Shown here: in pieces, positions 5,099 through 5,731 of the stretch
Layout: each line of letters begins with the position of its first letter
How positions within the stretch are numbered: position 1 is the first letter of the stretch
Source: Acidobacteriaceae bacterium
Lineage (GTDB): Bacteria; Acidobacteriota; Terriglobia; Terriglobales; Acidobacteriaceae
Assembly: GCA_003140655.1 (NCBI GenBank)
Contig: PLKR01000215.1
Span: 1-5,731 of the forward strand
Direction of reading: 5' to 3'
DNA: 5,731 nucleotides
Program-made: the position numbers and the translations under genes
The notes under the pieces: model-generated
Database searches by the model: none
What the model was told of the DNA's origin: nothing
What the model saw: the letters and a program-made list of their open reading frames with translations, nothing else

Positions 5099-5731
5099 GT
5101 GCACGGGGCTTTGGAACCGAATGATGTGCTCCGCTATTTCCCGGGAGTGAGTCTCCAGTGCGAAGTGGGCCGCCCCGTTCAATATTTTTACTTCGATTGA
5201 CTTAAGGTCCTTCCGGTAAGCCTCGGCTCCTGCTACTCCGAAAACGAAATCGCCCTCGCCCCAGAGGACCAGCGCCGGCGGCTGATATTTGCGGAAGTAG
5301 GCATGCCACTCCCCATAGCGGTCGAAGTTGGAGGCGTAGTTGGCGTGCAGCACGTATTGAACCTCCTTGTTGCCGGGCCGATCCATGCCCCACTGGGCGT
5401 GTTGCCATGAATCCGGATTGACCAAGGACGGGTCTTCCACGCCCTCCAGCATCTGCCGCTTGGTGTACGGTAGCTCGAACAGCTTGGCGGCCATCGCCCG
5501 CATCTGGGGTGTCCGTTCGGTGGCCAGCCGGACAAGTATGTCATGCAACTCGGGGGTGACGCCTTCCGTGTAGGCGTTGGCGTTCTGGACGATGAGGGCG
5601 CTCACGCTGTCCGGGCGCCGGGCCGCGAGGCGAAATCCCACTGGGCCGCCAAAGTCCTGCGCATAGAGTGCGAATCTGCCGAGCCCGATGGCGTCGGTGA
5701 AATGCTCCATGACATCGGCGAGGTGATCGAA
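5093..5731 (-). CDS. Alpha/beta hydrolase with Asp nucleophile, haloalkane dehalogenase/epoxide hydrolase-like (5' end outside window)
   Basis: The C-terminal two-thirds or so of an alpha/beta-hydrolase-fold enzyme, probably cytoplasmic. The frame is open to the window edge (F-D-H-L-A-D-V precedes the first Met), so ATG 5708-5710 is internal. Numbering from that Met: the nucleophile elbow is 'YAQDFGGPVGFRLA' (16-29) with D19 where Ser-hydrolases have Ser, as in haloalkane dehalogenases and epoxide hydrolases (QDWGG/HDWGG). A cap region follows (about 46-140). 'PALVLWGEGDFVFG' (145-158) carries the acid D154, and 'LNGAAHFALETH' (177-188) the base H182. The triad is thus complete. The residue after D19 is Phe20, not the Trp that binds halide in characterised dehalogenases, so dehalogenase activity should not be assumed. 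It is the first visible gene of the operon with the CPBP protease and tehA. Fold and triad are sure, the substrate unknown. Confidence 0.88.
   Translation of the reverse strand, partial: FDHLADVMEHFTDAIGLGRFALYAQDFGGPVGFRLAARRPDSVSALIVQNANAYTEGVTPELHDILVRLATERTPQMRAMAAKLFELPYTKRQMLEGVEDPSLVNPDSWQHAQWGMDRPGNKEVQYVLHANYASNFDRYGEWHAYFRKYQPPALVLWGEGDFVFGVAGAEAYRKDLKSIEVKILNGAAHFALETHSREIAEHIIRFQSPVHG

Overview
The window looks like chromosomal DNA of a moderately GC-rich, Gram-negative-type bacterium. The style of the two glycosyltransferases (a GT-B C-domain with an 'SASK' segment in the first, 'HGMLDPWF' in the second), the recombinase-associated type of helix-turn-helix protein and the general lack of strong Shine-Dalgarno sites would fit Verrucomicrobiota (Opitutales-like). 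This taxonomic guess is inference and only moderately supported.

Left half (1-2589, plus strand): the 3' end of a surface-polysaccharide gene cluster. It holds the C-terminal part of a GT-B glycosyltransferase that begins before the window. Next comes a small four-helix membrane protein carrying a CxxC...CxxC zinc-ribbon-like tail of the kind usually found at the end of sensor kinases. Last is a complete GT4-like glycosyltransferase whose start lies inside the membrane-protein gene (38-nt overlap). Tight spacing and overlap indicate one transcription unit. The glycosyltransferases probably add sugars to an exopolysaccharide or O-antigen-like glycan at the cytoplasmic face; the membrane protein is of unknown role.

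Middle (2590-3206): a 134-codon orphan gene for a protein with a helix-turn-helix like those seen in or next to site-specific recombinases. Its stop codon lies inside the left arm of an 80-bp imperfect palindrome. This palindrome sits between two convergent transcription units. It may be a small palindromic mobile-element remnant, a bidirectional transcription terminator, or both.

Right half (3207-5731, minus strand): a compact three-gene operon read leftwards. Its order is an alpha/beta hydrolase with an Asp nucleophile (haloalkane dehalogenase/epoxide hydrolase-like, 5' end outside the window), a CPBP-family (CAAX/Abi) intramembrane glutamic protease, and a TehA-type tellurite-resistance/C4-dicarboxylate transporter. 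Gaps of 8 and 18 nt and a hairpin across the first junction suggest translational coupling. A shared role, for example handling a toxic or xenobiotic compound and exporting an anion, is conjecture.

No tRNA, rRNA, CRISPR array, complete insertion sequence or replication origin was seen. No gene-free stretch exceeds 300 bases: the longest are 2590-2685 and 3091-3206.
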